DNA from: Croceivirga radicis
GTDB taxonomy: Bacteria > Bacteroidota > Bacteroidia > Flavobacteriales > Flavobacteriaceae
Direction of reading: 5' to 3'
Length of the DNA: 64,000 nt
NCBI RefSeq assembly: GCF_002072105.2
Contig: NZ_MTBC01000004.1
Coordinates: 344,913-408,912 of the forward strand
Below, one piece after another: positions 40,022-49,246 of this stretch. The number at the start of each line of letters is the position of its first letter. The stretch's first letter is position 1. Made by a program: the position numbers and the translations under genes. Under the pieces are notes generated by a model. That model made no database searches. It was not told where the DNA came from and was given only the letters and a program-made list of their open reading frames with translations.

Positions 40022-40709
40022 ATGTGTGATTATTGACGATGAACCCTTGGCCATTAACGTGATTAAAAAACATGTGGATCAAATAGAGGAGCTAGAAACC
40101 GTAGCTACATTTACCAATGCCGTAGAAAGTTTAAAATTTTTACATGACAACCAACCAGATTTAATCTTTCTAGACGTAAATATGCCTGTGCTAGACGGTT
40201 TTAAATTTCTGGAAAGCCTTAACCAAAAACCTATGGTTATAATTACCTCTGCACATGCGGAACACGCCATCAAAGGTTTTGAATTAGAAGTATTGGACTA
40301 CTTATTAAAGCCAATATCTTTTCCAAGGTTTCTCAAGTCCGTAAACAAGGCCATTGGCTTACATAGAAAAGAACAAGAAGAAAAAGCAAGTAGTAGCGAA
40401 CATATATTTGTTAAGGTGGATAAAAAGAAGATGAAAAAAATCTGCTTTGAAGAAATTATCTATGTGGAAAGCCTTAAAGACTACATAAAAATAATTACCA
40501 AAAATGGAAACTATGTAGTGCACAGTACGCTTAGCAGCTTTACAGACCAATTACCAGCAGACCAGTTTATACGCATTCACCGATCTATAACGGTTTCTAT
40601 AGACAAAATAGACACCGTAGAAGGCAACAGTCTAGAAATAGGTGGGCAGCGTTTTACTATTGGTAGAAGCTATATAGACAGTGCTAAAGAAAAGATTTTC
40701 AATTCTTAA
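40011..40709 (+). CDS. LytTR-family response regulator
   Basis: DNA-binding response regulator, partner of the LytS-like kinase. Receiver domain (1-120) has the acidic pocket IIDDEP and phosphoacceptor D55 in LIFLDVNMPVLDG, with K in LLKPISF. The LytTR DNA-binding domain (about 130-230) is shown by IFVKVDKKKMKKICFEEIIYVES, FIRIHRSITVSID and FTIGRSYID. Placed between the GH92 operon and the sialidase-like gene; control of this glycan locus is inferred from position. Confidence 0.94.
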   Translation: MKLKCVIIDDEPLAINVIKKHVDQIEELETVATFTNAVESLKFLHDNQPDLIFLDVNMPVLDGFKFLESLNQKPMVIITSAHAEHAIKGFELEVLDYLLKPISFPRFLKSVNKAIGLHRKEQEEKASSSEHIFVKVDKKKMKKICFEEIIYVESLKDYIKIITKNGNYVVHSTLSSFTDQLPADQFIRIHRSITVSIDKIDTVEGNSLEIGGQRFTIGRSYIDSAKEKIFNS

Positions 40710-40727
40710 TATTTAAGACGTTAATTG

Positions 40728-41768
40728 CTAATCCTCTATTTTTAACTTAACATATTTTATCTTTTTTCTATCATAGGTGTATACCAGGTGGATGTATCCA
40801 TCTTGGTCCTGCACAATTGCCGGATAACTGTATTCGCCCTTTTGGTGATTTTCTAATGATACTATAGATTTCCATTGCATTCCATTTTGGCTATATCCTA
40901 GGTTTAGTTTACTTCTACCATCCCACCATTGATCTCCACTTAGGGCAGGATTATAAACAAGCAGATGGTTGCCATTTTTCATGGTAAGCGCATCTATTCC
41001 ACTATTAGGGTTTTCTAATTCCATGGCCTTTGCCTTGCTCCATGTAATTCCATTGTCCTTGCTTTTAGAATAGACTACTTTATCTTGATTGCTTCTAAAC
41101 AAAGCTAAAATAGATTTGTCTTTAAGGGTGAGTAACGTTGGCTGAATTAATTTGTGTTTTTTCTTTTGTGGAATTTTTATTTTCTGCCAAGTTTTACCAC
41201 TATCAATACTGTGCTCCATATGGGCCAACCAAATTTCTCCATTTTCCAGTTCTACACTAGAAGGGCTAAGAATATTTCCATTTTTTAAGAGCAAAGGCTT
41301 ATTCTTAATTGGGCCCAAAATACCATCAGAAAGTTTTTTTGCCTCACTCCAAGTTTTCCCATTGTCTTTGCTTGTTTTATACATTCCCCACCAAGTAGAT
41401 GGCGAAGGGCCAACTTTGTAATACAGATACAACAAGCCGTTTGGGTTTTTAAATAAAACTGGATTCCATGTAGGATATTTTTTACCATTTGCAGCAACTC
41501 CATTGGCCACTAATTTTGGATAAGACCAAGAACCCCCTTTTTTAATGCTCGTATAAATAGCAACATCCTCATGGCGTTCATGAGTACCTGCAAACCAAGA
41601 AGCCATTATGCTGCCATCTTCCAATACAACTAATGTAGGCGCATGACATTCTTTAAAAGGACCTTTCTCAAAAACAAATTCCGATACGTTGATGTTTGCT
41701 TCTTGTGCCAACAAAAAAGGCACTGTAAATAGTAAACAAACACACTGCAAACAAGAGCTATAATTCAT
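40728..41768 (-). CDS. Sialidase-fold BNR-repeat exported protein
   Basis: Exported (signal ending LLAQ) six-bladed beta-propeller protein of 346 residues in the sialidase-like BNR group. Three Asp-boxes are clear: SKDNGKTWSEA, SIDSGKTWQ and SKDNGITWSKA. The N-terminal ECHAPTLVVLEDGSIMASWFAG and the histidines GTHERHEDVAIY belong to the BNR_2 type rather than classical GH33: no FRIP arginine motif is present. True sialidase activity is therefore doubtful. Convergent with the LytTR gene, 18 bases apart. Confidence 0.82.
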   Translation of the reverse strand: MNYSSCLQCVCLLFTVPFLLAQEANINVSEFVFEKGPFKECHAPTLVVLEDGSIMASWFAGTHERHEDVAIYTSIKKGGSWSYPKLVANGVAANGKKYPTWNPVLFKNPNGLLYLYYKVGPSPSTWWGMYKTSKDNGKTWSEAKKLSDGILGPIKNKPLLLKNGNILSPSSVELENGEIWLAHMEHSIDSGKTWQKIKIPQKKKHKLIQPTLLTLKDKSILALFRSNQDKVVYSKSKDNGITWSKAKAMELENPNSGIDALTMKNGNHLLVYNPALSGDQWWDGRSKLNLGYSQNGMQWKSIVSLENHQKGEYSYPAIVQDQDGYIHLVYTYDRKKIKYVKLKIED

Positions 41769-41927
41769 AACCTAGCTAGATAGCCTTAATTTGGTATTGC
41801 ACAAAAAATTTTCGCTAAACAACTTATGGCAGGCATTAAGCGTAAAGGCCAAAAAGAATTTCTTTCTTTACCTGTACCAACCGTATTTTTTCATTTAAAT
41901 TAGAAAACAATTACTTTCTTAACGCGA

Positions 41928-43952
41928 ATGAGATTATTGAGATTCAGCATCGTTTATTTTTGCTTTTGCTTCCTTTTAACCGCACAACAAAAACCAAACG
42001 CCCTTTTAGAAGAAACCAGTCCCTACCTACAATCCCACGCATATAATCCTGTAAACTGGTACCCTTGGCGCACTACTTTTTTAGAGAAAGCCAAAGACGA
42101 AAACAAACTACTAATCATAAGTATTGGCTATGCTAGTTGCCATTGGTGCCATGTAATGGCTCAAGAGTCTTTTGAAGACGAAACCGTAGCCAAAGTAATG
42201 AATTCCAGTTTTATAAATATTAAAGTTGACCGTGAAGAACGCCCAGATATTGACCAAATATATATGCGTGCCCTTCAATTGATAAAGGGAGAAGGGGGCT
42301 GGCCTTTGAATGTGGTTGCACTGCCAGATGGTAGACCAATATATGCAGGTACCTACCATAGTAAAACACAATGGATATCTGTTTTAAAACAACTCGAAGA
42401 ACTTTATAAAAAAGAACCTGAAAAAGCAGTTGCATTTGCGGAAAAAATCACAAAAGGTATAAAAGAACTCAATTTAATAGCTCCTAAAGAAGCTATTGAC
42501 ATTACCAATAAAGATATTGACAAAATTCAACAAAAATTATATCAGACTTGGGATATACGCTATGGTGGTCTAAAGGGCACAGAAAAATTTCTGTTACCCC
42601 AGAACCTTCTTTACAATATTAAATATGCAAACCTAAGCAAGGATACCATAACCCTAGCCCACAACAAACGTACCCTAAACAATATACTTTTCAATGGTGT
42701 GTTTGATGCTGTAGATGGTGGTTTTTACCGTTACAGTACCGATAGTATGTGGCAGGTGCCGCATTTTGAAAAAATGTTGTATGACAATGCTCAAATGCTA
42801 AGTGTATACGCCGAGGCTTATAACCAATACAAGGAATTGGCCTACAAAGAAGCCATAATCCAAACCATTGGTTTTTTAAAGCATACTATGAAAAACCAAA
42901 ATGGGGGTTACTTTGCTTCTTTACACGCAGATAGTAATGGCATGGAAGGTGGTTATTACGTATACTCCTCCGATGAATTAAAAACAGTTGCGCAAAAAAA
43001 GGAAACTTTATTCAAAGTAATTTACAATCCAATACCTTTTGAAGAAACTTTCTACATAATTACCAAGAATAAATTAGTACCAAAAAAACATAAAGCCCAA
43101 ATTACGGAATGGAACAAAGCACTGGTAAAAATTAGAAAAAACAAGCAAATGCCCTTAAAAGACCGTAAAATTATTACTAGCTGGAATGCCCTTTTGGTAA
43201 AAGGCTATGTGGATGCGTACAGGGCGTTGGCAAATGAATCTTATTTAAAAGAAGCCGAAAACCTTTTTGCATACCTTATAAATAATCAATTTTATAACGG
43301 AGAATTAGTACATCTAAAAAGCGAAAACGGAAATCATGTAAATGCTTTTGTAGAGGATTATGCCTACTTGGCAGACGCTGCAACCGCATTATACCTTGCC
43401 ACACAAAATGAAGCTTATCAAGTATATGCACTGCAATTTTTAGAGGCTTCCAAGGAATTGTTTTATGATAAAGAGGAGGGATTATTTAAATATGCCAGTA
43501 ACAACCAATTGGTGTCTAAAATTTATAAGACCAATGATGATGTTTTACCTAGTCCTACTTTGGTTTTAGCCGACAACTATTTTAAATGGGGGCATATTTT
43601 ATACCAGAAAGCCTATTTACAAATGGCAGAACAGATTTTGAAAAATACCTATAACCTTTATCAAGACCAACCGGAACACTACCCTAGCATTGGTGCTTTG
43701 GCCCTTAATTACACGTATCCCTTTTATGAGATAGCCATAGTAGGCCCCAAAGCCGAATCACTGGCAGCAGAATTTAACCGCGCAAAGCCTATAAATGGTA
43801 TAATTGTTTACAGTACTATTGCAAATGACCAACCGCTTTTTAAAGGCCGGTATGAACCTAACCAAACTTACATATACGTTTGCCAAAATAATAGCTGCAA
43901 ACTACCAGTAGAGACGGTAGAAGAGGCCTTATTTCAAATGGATTTTAATTAA
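41928..43952 (+). CDS. DUF255 thioredoxin-fold protein (YyaL/SPATA20 family)
   Basis: Protein of 674 residues with N-terminal signal peptide (ending FLLTAQ), a thioredoxin-like DUF255 domain (about 20-180) containing GYASCHWCHVMAQESFED with a CxxC pair, and an (alpha/alpha)6 barrel resembling N-acylglucosamine 2-epimerase/cellulase folds (about 190-600; DGGFYRYSTDSMWQVPHFEKMLYD split across the first strands). The C-terminal VCQNNSCKLP is also family-typical. Function in bacteria is unknown; the signal peptide places it in the periplasm. Flanked by convergent dehydrogenase genes. Confidence 0.93.
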   Translation: MRLLRFSIVYFCFCFLLTAQQKPNALLEETSPYLQSHAYNPVNWYPWRTTFLEKAKDENKLLIISIGYASCHWCHVMAQESFEDETVAKVMNSSFINIKVDREERPDIDQIYMRALQLIKGEGGWPLNVVALPDGRPIYAGTYHSKTQWISVLKQLEELYKKEPEKAVAFAEKITKGIKELNLIAPKEAIDITNKDIDKIQQKLYQTWDIRYGGLKGTEKFLLPQNLLYNIKYANLSKDTITLAHNKRTLNNILFNGVFDAVDGGFYRYSTDSMWQVPHFEKMLYDNAQMLSVYAEAYNQYKELAYKEAIIQTIGFLKHTMKNQNGGYFASLHADSNGMEGGYYVYSSDELKTVAQKKETLFKVIYNPIPFEETFYIITKNKLVPKKHKAQITEWNKALVKIRKNKQMPLKDRKIITSWNALLVKGYVDAYRALANESYLKEAENLFAYLINNQFYNGELVHLKSENGNHVNAFVEDYAYLADAATALYLATQNEAYQVYALQFLEASKELFYDKEEGLFKYASNNQLVSKIYKTNDDVLPSPTLVLADNYFKWGHILYQKAYLQMAEQILKNTYNLYQDQPEHYPSIGALALNYTYPFYEIAIVGPKAESLAAEFNRAKPINGIIVYSTIANDQPLFKGRYEPNQTYIYVCQNNSCKLPVETVEEALFQMDFN

Positions 43953-43958
43953 AAGAAA

Positions 43959-43988
43959 AGCTATTGCACATTGGTCTGCACAATAGCT
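43959..43988 (-). terminator. Hairpin terminator of the GMC dehydrogenase operon
   Basis: AGCTATTG (43959-43966) and CAATAGCT (43981-43988) form a stem; on the minus strand it is followed by TTTTCTTTT. It lies between convergent genes and may also slow forward transcripts, though the plus side lacks a T run. Confidence 0.7.
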
Positions 43989-44045
43989 CTCTCAATAGTC
44001 AACTAAAAGGTTGGTTGTTGGTTAAGTAGTTGTCTGTTTTGTTGA

Positions 44046-44759
44046 CTATGTTAACAAGTTGCCTTCGTCGTCCCATTGGGCGATGTCGTTTCGTTTACTC
44101 TGATCCACACATTTAGCAAGCCATTCTTCATCATAAGCTACGCCATGCTGGTCCAAAACATCTTGTGGAACACCATCCCAAACATTTGGCGAATTGCCTT
44201 TATAACCCAATTCTTCTATTCCTAATTTAGAGGTGTAAAATCCGGTCATGGTTAAATTACGGACCAGACTAAAAAAGTTTACGGCAAAGGGTCTTTCCAT
44301 TTGGGGTGTTTCTGGATCGTAATACGCTATTTCGTCTAAAATTTCTTTTTGTTGGTTTTCTTGTAAACTATCAAAGTTGGTATTAAACTGTGTATTGGCT
44401 TCGTGATCTAACCACATTAAACCACCCCTAAGGTCTAATTGCAAATCTGGAATATCTTTAGCCATAAATTCTATAAAGTCTACCACATTTGCATCCGAGG
44501 CACCTTTATAGGTTTCGCTAGAAGGTAAAATTAAATCGCAAAGCACCGTTAAGGTTTCTATTTCGTGCTTATTAAAGAATTGATCATCATGTAATTCTTG
44601 TACAAGTTCATTTTCGCTAGCGGTTCGCCATTTAACCATAGAACTCTCTACAACCTCTGGGGCAATTTCCGTATCCGTACCTGGTTTGCAACCATGCAAG
44701 GCCAATCCGCCGGCTACACCTCCAAAAACTATAGATTTTAAACTTTTTCTCCTATCCAT
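44046..44759 (-). CDS. Gluconate 2-dehydrogenase subunit 3 family protein
   Basis: Small (gamma) subunit of a membrane-side FAD sugar/polyol dehydrogenase; such subunits carry the Tat signal for the complex. The N-terminus MDRRKSLKSIVFGGVAGGLALHGC is a twin-arginine-like leader with a lipobox-like cysteine. The domain (about 60-180) has LCDLILPSSE and FMAKDIPDLQ, then AYDPETPQ-like loops. It is 3 bases downstream of the GMC oxidoreductase gene; the two form an operon with the terminator at 43959. Confidence 0.9.
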   Translation of the reverse strand: MDRRKSLKSIVFGGVAGGLALHGCKPGTDTEIAPEVVESSMVKWRTASENELVQELHDDQFFNKHEIETLTVLCDLILPSSETYKGASDANVVDFIEFMAKDIPDLQLDLRGGLMWLDHEANTQFNTNFDSLQENQQKEILDEIAYYDPETPQMERPFAVNFFSLVRNLTMTGFYTSKLGIEELGYKGNSPNVWDGVPQDVLDQHGVAYDEEWLAKCVDQSKRNDIAQWDDEGNLLT

Positions 44760-44762
44760 AAC

Positions 44763-46484
44763 TTAGAAGTTTTGCTTTTTAAATTGTTCTACAATATAAT
44801 CCGAAGCCCTCCAGGAGAGCGCCAGAATTGTCCATGTACAATTCTTGTCTGCTTGAGACACAAAAGGCCCTGCATCTACAATAAAAACATTGTCCACATC
44901 ATGCAACTGTTGGTATTTGTTGGTTACAGAAGTTTTGGGGTCATCTCCCATACGGGTGGTTCCAACCTCGTGTATAATACGTCCGGGAGCATGCAACCCA
45001 TAATCTACATCCTTACCGGGTTTTTCTCCCAGTAATTCCCCACCCATATTGGTCAAGATTTCTTCAAAAGTATCTTGCATGTGTTTGGCTTGGTTACGTT
45101 CCAGATCAGACCATTTGTAATTGAATTTTAAAACAGGAATACCCCATTCGTCCACTACGGTATCATCTATCTCGCAGTAGTTGTCCTTACGCGCAATAGA
45201 TTCGCCCCGGCCTGCCATACCTACTACGGCTCCATAATATTTTTTTACATCGCTTCTAAGTACATCGCCATAGCCCCCAACCTTAGTTCCAAAAAATTTG
45301 TTGAATTCGTTGGCGTTAAACCCAAATCCATAACTAGGCATACCCATACCACCCCAAACCTCTATGTGGTAACCTCTTGGAAAATCTAATTTAGAATTAT
45401 CTCCCCACCATGGAGAATAGACATGCATACCGCCAACCCCATCTTCATTGTAGGAAACCTTACGGTTCATCAAATCCGGGATAAAAGCAGCACGATCGGC
45501 ACCAGTAGAATCATGTAAATATTTGCCAACGTGATCACTGCTGTTACCTAAACCATTAGGATGTTGTTTGCTTTTAGAATTTAACAGAATTCGTGCAGAG
45601 CTACAGGCAGAAGCGCCCAATACCACTACTTTACCTTTTAGTTTATATTCTGTTCTGTCTTCTTTGTTAATGTAAGAAACTCCAGTAGCCTTACCTTCTT
45701 CATCTGTGGTAACGGTACGCACCACACAATTAACAAAAAGGTCTACCTGACCCCCATTTTTTTGAGCTGGAAATATTAAACAGGTACCGGCAGAAAAATC
45801 TGCATAAACTTGGCATGCCCTAGAACACTGCCCGCAGTAAAAGCAAACACCGCGCTCATTATTGATACGCTTGGTTAGCATGGACATTCTAGAAGGGTAA
45901 ACCGGTATATTGGTTTTACGGGCTCCTTTTATATAAAAAAGCTCATGTAATCTTGGTTTGGGCGGAGGTAAGAAAAAGCCATCTGGATCATTCCTAAGCC
46001 CTTCATTGGTACCAAATACACCAATTAATTTATCTACTTTATCATAGTACGGTTTTACATCTTCATAACCAATTGGCCAATCGTCCCCGTAACCATCTAT
46101 ACTTTTATGTTTAAAATCGTCTGGACCAAAGCGCAAAGAAATTCTACCCCAGTGATTGGTTCTACCTCCAAGCATATGAGATCTAAACCAATCAAATTTG
46201 GTGCCTTCTGCTCGCGTGTACGGTTCCCCTTCTATTTCCCATCCTCCATAAGCCGCATCAAAATCACCAAAGGGCCTTACGGTAGACGCCCCTCTTCTTG
46301 GGGACTCATAAGGCCATCTTAATTGGGTACGTTGTTCTGGGTCTGCAGGGTCAAAAAAGGGACCGGCTTCTACTACTGCTACTTTTAATCCAGCCTCGGA
46401 AAGCACTTTAGTGGCCATACCACCACCTGCTCCCGATCCTACTATGATTACATCATAGATAGTAGCATTCTCTTTTATTTGCAT
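44763..46484 (-). CDS. GMC-family FAD oxidoreductase with iron-sulfur-like cysteine cluster
   Basis: Catalytic subunit of a glucose/gluconate/sorbitol-type dehydrogenase, 573 residues. FAD-binding VIIVGSGAGGGMATKVLSE (13-30) with VVEAG; GGRTNHWGRIS; C-terminal GMC_oxred_C with HEVGTTRMG and VDAGPFVSQADKNCTWTI. Residues C214, C217, C220, C224 and C235 form a ferredoxin-like cluster (CFYCGQCSRAC), consistent with an Fe-S centre as in FAD glucose dehydrogenases. No cytochrome c subunit is nearby. Exported with the small subunit by the Tat system, presumably; it has no signal itself. Substrate unknown. Confidence 0.92.
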   Translation of the reverse strand: MQIKENATIYDVIIVGSGAGGGMATKVLSEAGLKVAVVEAGPFFDPADPEQRTQLRWPYESPRRGASTVRPFGDFDAAYGGWEIEGEPYTRAEGTKFDWFRSHMLGGRTNHWGRISLRFGPDDFKHKSIDGYGDDWPIGYEDVKPYYDKVDKLIGVFGTNEGLRNDPDGFFLPPPKPRLHELFYIKGARKTNIPVYPSRMSMLTKRINNERGVCFYCGQCSRACQVYADFSAGTCLIFPAQKNGGQVDLFVNCVVRTVTTDEEGKATGVSYINKEDRTEYKLKGKVVVLGASACSSARILLNSKSKQHPNGLGNSSDHVGKYLHDSTGADRAAFIPDLMNRKVSYNEDGVGGMHVYSPWWGDNSKLDFPRGYHIEVWGGMGMPSYGFGFNANEFNKFFGTKVGGYGDVLRSDVKKYYGAVVGMAGRGESIARKDNYCEIDDTVVDEWGIPVLKFNYKWSDLERNQAKHMQDTFEEILTNMGGELLGEKPGKDVDYGLHAPGRIIHEVGTTRMGDDPKTSVTNKYQQLHDVDNVFIVDAGPFVSQADKNCTWTILALSWRASDYIVEQFKKQNF

Positions 46485-46716
46485 GCAATGTGCGTTAGTT
46501 TGTTAGTCTTATCGGTTGAATATCAAATGGATAAAAATTACGATATTATAATTAAAAATAACTTTACACTTCAACTATTCAACAACATTACCTTAATTAT
46601 CTACATTCTTACTGAATTTTGTTTAAATTTTTAGATAAACAACAATTTTAAAAAGCTTAACAACCGCATATAAACCATTAACTACAAAACTTTTAACCTC
46701 ATCTCTACTTTTTTGT

Positions 46717-48615
46717 TTAGGTCTTCTTTACACGCTGTTTAGCCAGCGCAGCGGAACGCATTTCATCACTATCCCAAAGTTTATCATGAGATAAGATACC
46801 GCGGGTAAAATCTTCTTCTAATAGTTTTTCTTGTTGTTCTAACTCTCTTCTGGCTTTAGAAATATAAGCGTCTCTATCTTTTGGCCTTTCTGCCATATTC
46901 TTAAGACCCTGCTCATCATACCTAATAAAATTTTGTGCCTGTCTGTAAACAGAATATCTTCTAAAACCTAGATGGGTTAATGCATCGCTAGCTAATTTTA
47001 CAGAAGTATCTAACGATTCACGATAAATATCCTTTACTCCAGCATCCATTAATTCATAAGCATCATACCGGTTTCTTGCCCTAACCAGTAATTTTAATTT
47101 TGGATATTTTTCTTTAACGATTTTTACCAAATGGTTGGTGGTTTCTGTACTGCCAATGGCACAAATTAGCAGCTTAGCATCCGCAATACCCGCAGCTTCT
47201 AAAAGTTCCATACGAGTGGCATCTCCATAGTATACTTGAAAACCCATTTTTCTCAAAAAATCAACTCGAGTTGAATCATGGTCCAAGATAGTAGCTTCAA
47301 TACCATGGGCGCGTAAAAAGCGACCAACAGTACTACCAAAATGTCCAAACCCAACTAAAATTACTTTATGCGTTTTGGCAATATGGTCCATGGGCCTATT
47401 TTCTTGTCTTTTGGTACCTATTTTAGGCAATAAAAACCGCTCATTTAGCAAACTTAAAATGGGTGTTAGCGCCATACTTAGCGCCGTGATCACCAACATC
47501 ATATCTAAATTAAACTGATCTATGATATTCAGTTGAAAGGCAAAAGAAAATAACACAAACGCAAATTCACCAATTTGCGCCAAACCAATCATAAGCAATA
47601 GACGTTGGTCTGTCTTAATTTTAAATACCTTGGCTACACCGTAAATCACCAACGCTTTTAAGGCTATAACGGCAATGACCAATCCAATAATCATAATAGG
47701 ATTTTCTGCTATGACCTGAAAGTTGATAGAGGCACCAACAGTAATAAAAAACAGCCCCAGTAATAGCCCTTTAAATGGTTCTAGATTACTTTCTAACTCA
47801 TGTTTAAATTCGCTAGTAGCCAAAACTACCCCACCCAAAAAAGCACCTAGCGCTGGGCTAAGGCCAACCATTTCCATTAAAAAAGAGATACCTAGAACAA
47901 TAAAAAGTGCGGATGCCGTAAGTAGCTCCCTAATTCTTGCCTGTGCCACCAATCGTAGGAGCGGTACGATCAAATACCTACCCGCCAGTACAATTGCTAC
48001 AATGGATAGTAGAATAGCAGCTGCTTGCCAGCCTAGAGATAGACCATCTAAAAAATGAAAATTATCTGTAGTATGAGATGTGGTGTTGTTTTCCCCTCCT
48101 GAAGACAATAATGGTAAAACCGCCAACATGGGAATAACAATTATATCTTGAAATAACAAAATGGAAAAGGAGGAAGTACCGTAGGTACTATCCATTAAAT
48201 TTTTCTCTTTTAGGGTTTGTAAGGTAATTGCGGTGGAAGATAAGGCTACTGCCATGGCTATGGTAATAGCTACATTTGTTTCAAAACCTATGTAATAAAA
48301 TAGCAAGTAGCCTAATATCAAGGTTACCCCAACTTGAAGCCCCCCTAAACCTACTATACGCTTTCGCATCTGCCAAAAGGTCTTGGGTTCTATTTCCAAC
48401 CCAATTAGAAATAACATCATTACGACACCAAATTCTGCAAAATGCAATATATCTTCCCCTTCTTCACCTACGAAACCCAATAAAAATGGACCTATTAGTA
48501 CACCTGCTAATAAGTAGCCTATTACAGAACTTAGACCAAACCGCTTGGCCAACGGAACACAAATTAATGCCCCAAGTAAAAAAACTATGGCTTGAAATAA
48601 AATGCTAGTAGTCAT
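46717..48615 (-). CDS. KefB/KefC-type monovalent cation:proton antiporter (CPA2) with RCK domain
   Basis: Inner-membrane potassium/proton antiporter of 632 residues: 12 to 13 membrane helices in 1-385, starting SILFQAIVFLLGALICVPLAKRF split by typical motifs GYLLAGVLIGPF and ALSSTAITLQTL, then a cytosolic TrkA-N/RCK domain (about 405-530) with the dinucleotide motif ILVGFGHFGSTVGRFL and YGDATRMELLEAAGI. The charged C-terminal tail is long. KefC-like family members are gated by glutathione adducts. It follows an NAD(P)H oxidoreductase 3 bases upstream, matching the KefB-KefG/KefF pairing. Confidence 0.94.
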   Translation of the reverse strand: MTTSILFQAIVFLLGALICVPLAKRFGLSSVIGYLLAGVLIGPFLLGFVGEEGEDILHFAEFGVVMMLFLIGLEIEPKTFWQMRKRIVGLGGLQVGVTLILGYLLFYYIGFETNVAITIAMAVALSSTAITLQTLKEKNLMDSTYGTSSFSILLFQDIIVIPMLAVLPLLSSGGENNTTSHTTDNFHFLDGLSLGWQAAAILLSIVAIVLAGRYLIVPLLRLVAQARIRELLTASALFIVLGISFLMEMVGLSPALGAFLGGVVLATSEFKHELESNLEPFKGLLLGLFFITVGASINFQVIAENPIMIIGLVIAVIALKALVIYGVAKVFKIKTDQRLLLMIGLAQIGEFAFVLFSFAFQLNIIDQFNLDMMLVITALSMALTPILSLLNERFLLPKIGTKRQENRPMDHIAKTHKVILVGFGHFGSTVGRFLRAHGIEATILDHDSTRVDFLRKMGFQVYYGDATRMELLEAAGIADAKLLICAIGSTETTNHLVKIVKEKYPKLKLLVRARNRYDAYELMDAGVKDIYRESLDTSVKLASDALTHLGFRRYSVYRQAQNFIRYDEQGLKNMAERPKDRDAYISKARRELEQQEKLLEEDFTRGILSHDKLWDSDEMRSAALAKQRVKKT

Positions 48616-48618
48616 GGG

Positions 48619-49212
48619 CTATTGATTTGGTAGTGTAATCTCGCTAAGAAAATTAGTGGTTTTAAAATACGCTAGATCTGGTACGCGCATCATTTCTTCT
48701 AACAAGGCCCTATATTTTTCCGCATAAGCATTAAGGTCTATTGCTTCTACCCTATGTGTGCCCATTACTGTAAATGGCGATAGGTAATCCATACCACATA
48801 AAATTGCAGTTTGTTCAAAAGGCCTTAGAAACTCTGCCACCGAATAATGGTTAGACCCAGAAGAACAATAAAGTTCTTTAGAGCCTCCTGTAGTTATGAC
48901 ATTGAAACAAGTCTTATCCCATAATGCCCGTCCGTTAGGGCCATATGCCCAGTTATATTCTAATACCAAATCTATCCATTGTTTTAACAGTGGCGGGCAG
49001 CTATACCAATAAAATGGATGATGCCAAACAATGATGTCATGCAAGGCAAGTATCTTTTTTTCTTCATTTACGTGAATATTAAAATCTGGGTAGAGCTCAT
49101 ACAAATCTCTAAAAGTTACCCCTTCCAAGTCTTTTATTGCATTGATTAATGCTAGGTTGGCTTTTGATTGTTCCAATTTAGGATGCGCAAAAAGCACAAG
49201 TATTTTTCTCAT
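48619..49212 (-). CDS. KefF/KefG-like NAD(P)H-dependent oxidoreductase
   Basis: Flavodoxin_2-fold quinone reductase/ancillary protein (197 residues) that in characterised bacteria activates the partner KefB/KefC channel. Features: LVLFAHPKLEQSKANLALI at the FMN phosphate loop, VWHHPFYWYSCPPLLKQWIDLVL and NVITTGGSKELYCSSG. The 3-base gap to the antiporter gene supports a two-gene efflux unit against electrophile stress. Confidence 0.92.
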   Translation of the reverse strand: MRKILVLFAHPKLEQSKANLALINAIKDLEGVTFRDLYELYPDFNIHVNEEKKILALHDIIVWHHPFYWYSCPPLLKQWIDLVLEYNWAYGPNGRALWDKTCFNVITTGGSKELYCSSGSNHYSVAEFLRPFEQTAILCGMDYLSPFTVMGTHRVEAIDLNAYAEKYRALLEEMMRVPDLAYFKTTNFLSEITLPNQ

Positions 49213-49246
49213 ACTACCAGTTTGGCACCTAAATTAAGAAAAGCGA

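Noticed and set aside
46485-46716. Possible small gene or RNA in the gap between the antiporter and GMC genes
   Set aside because: AT-rich with no open frame, hairpin or promoter match; most likely just the upstream region of the GMC gene.
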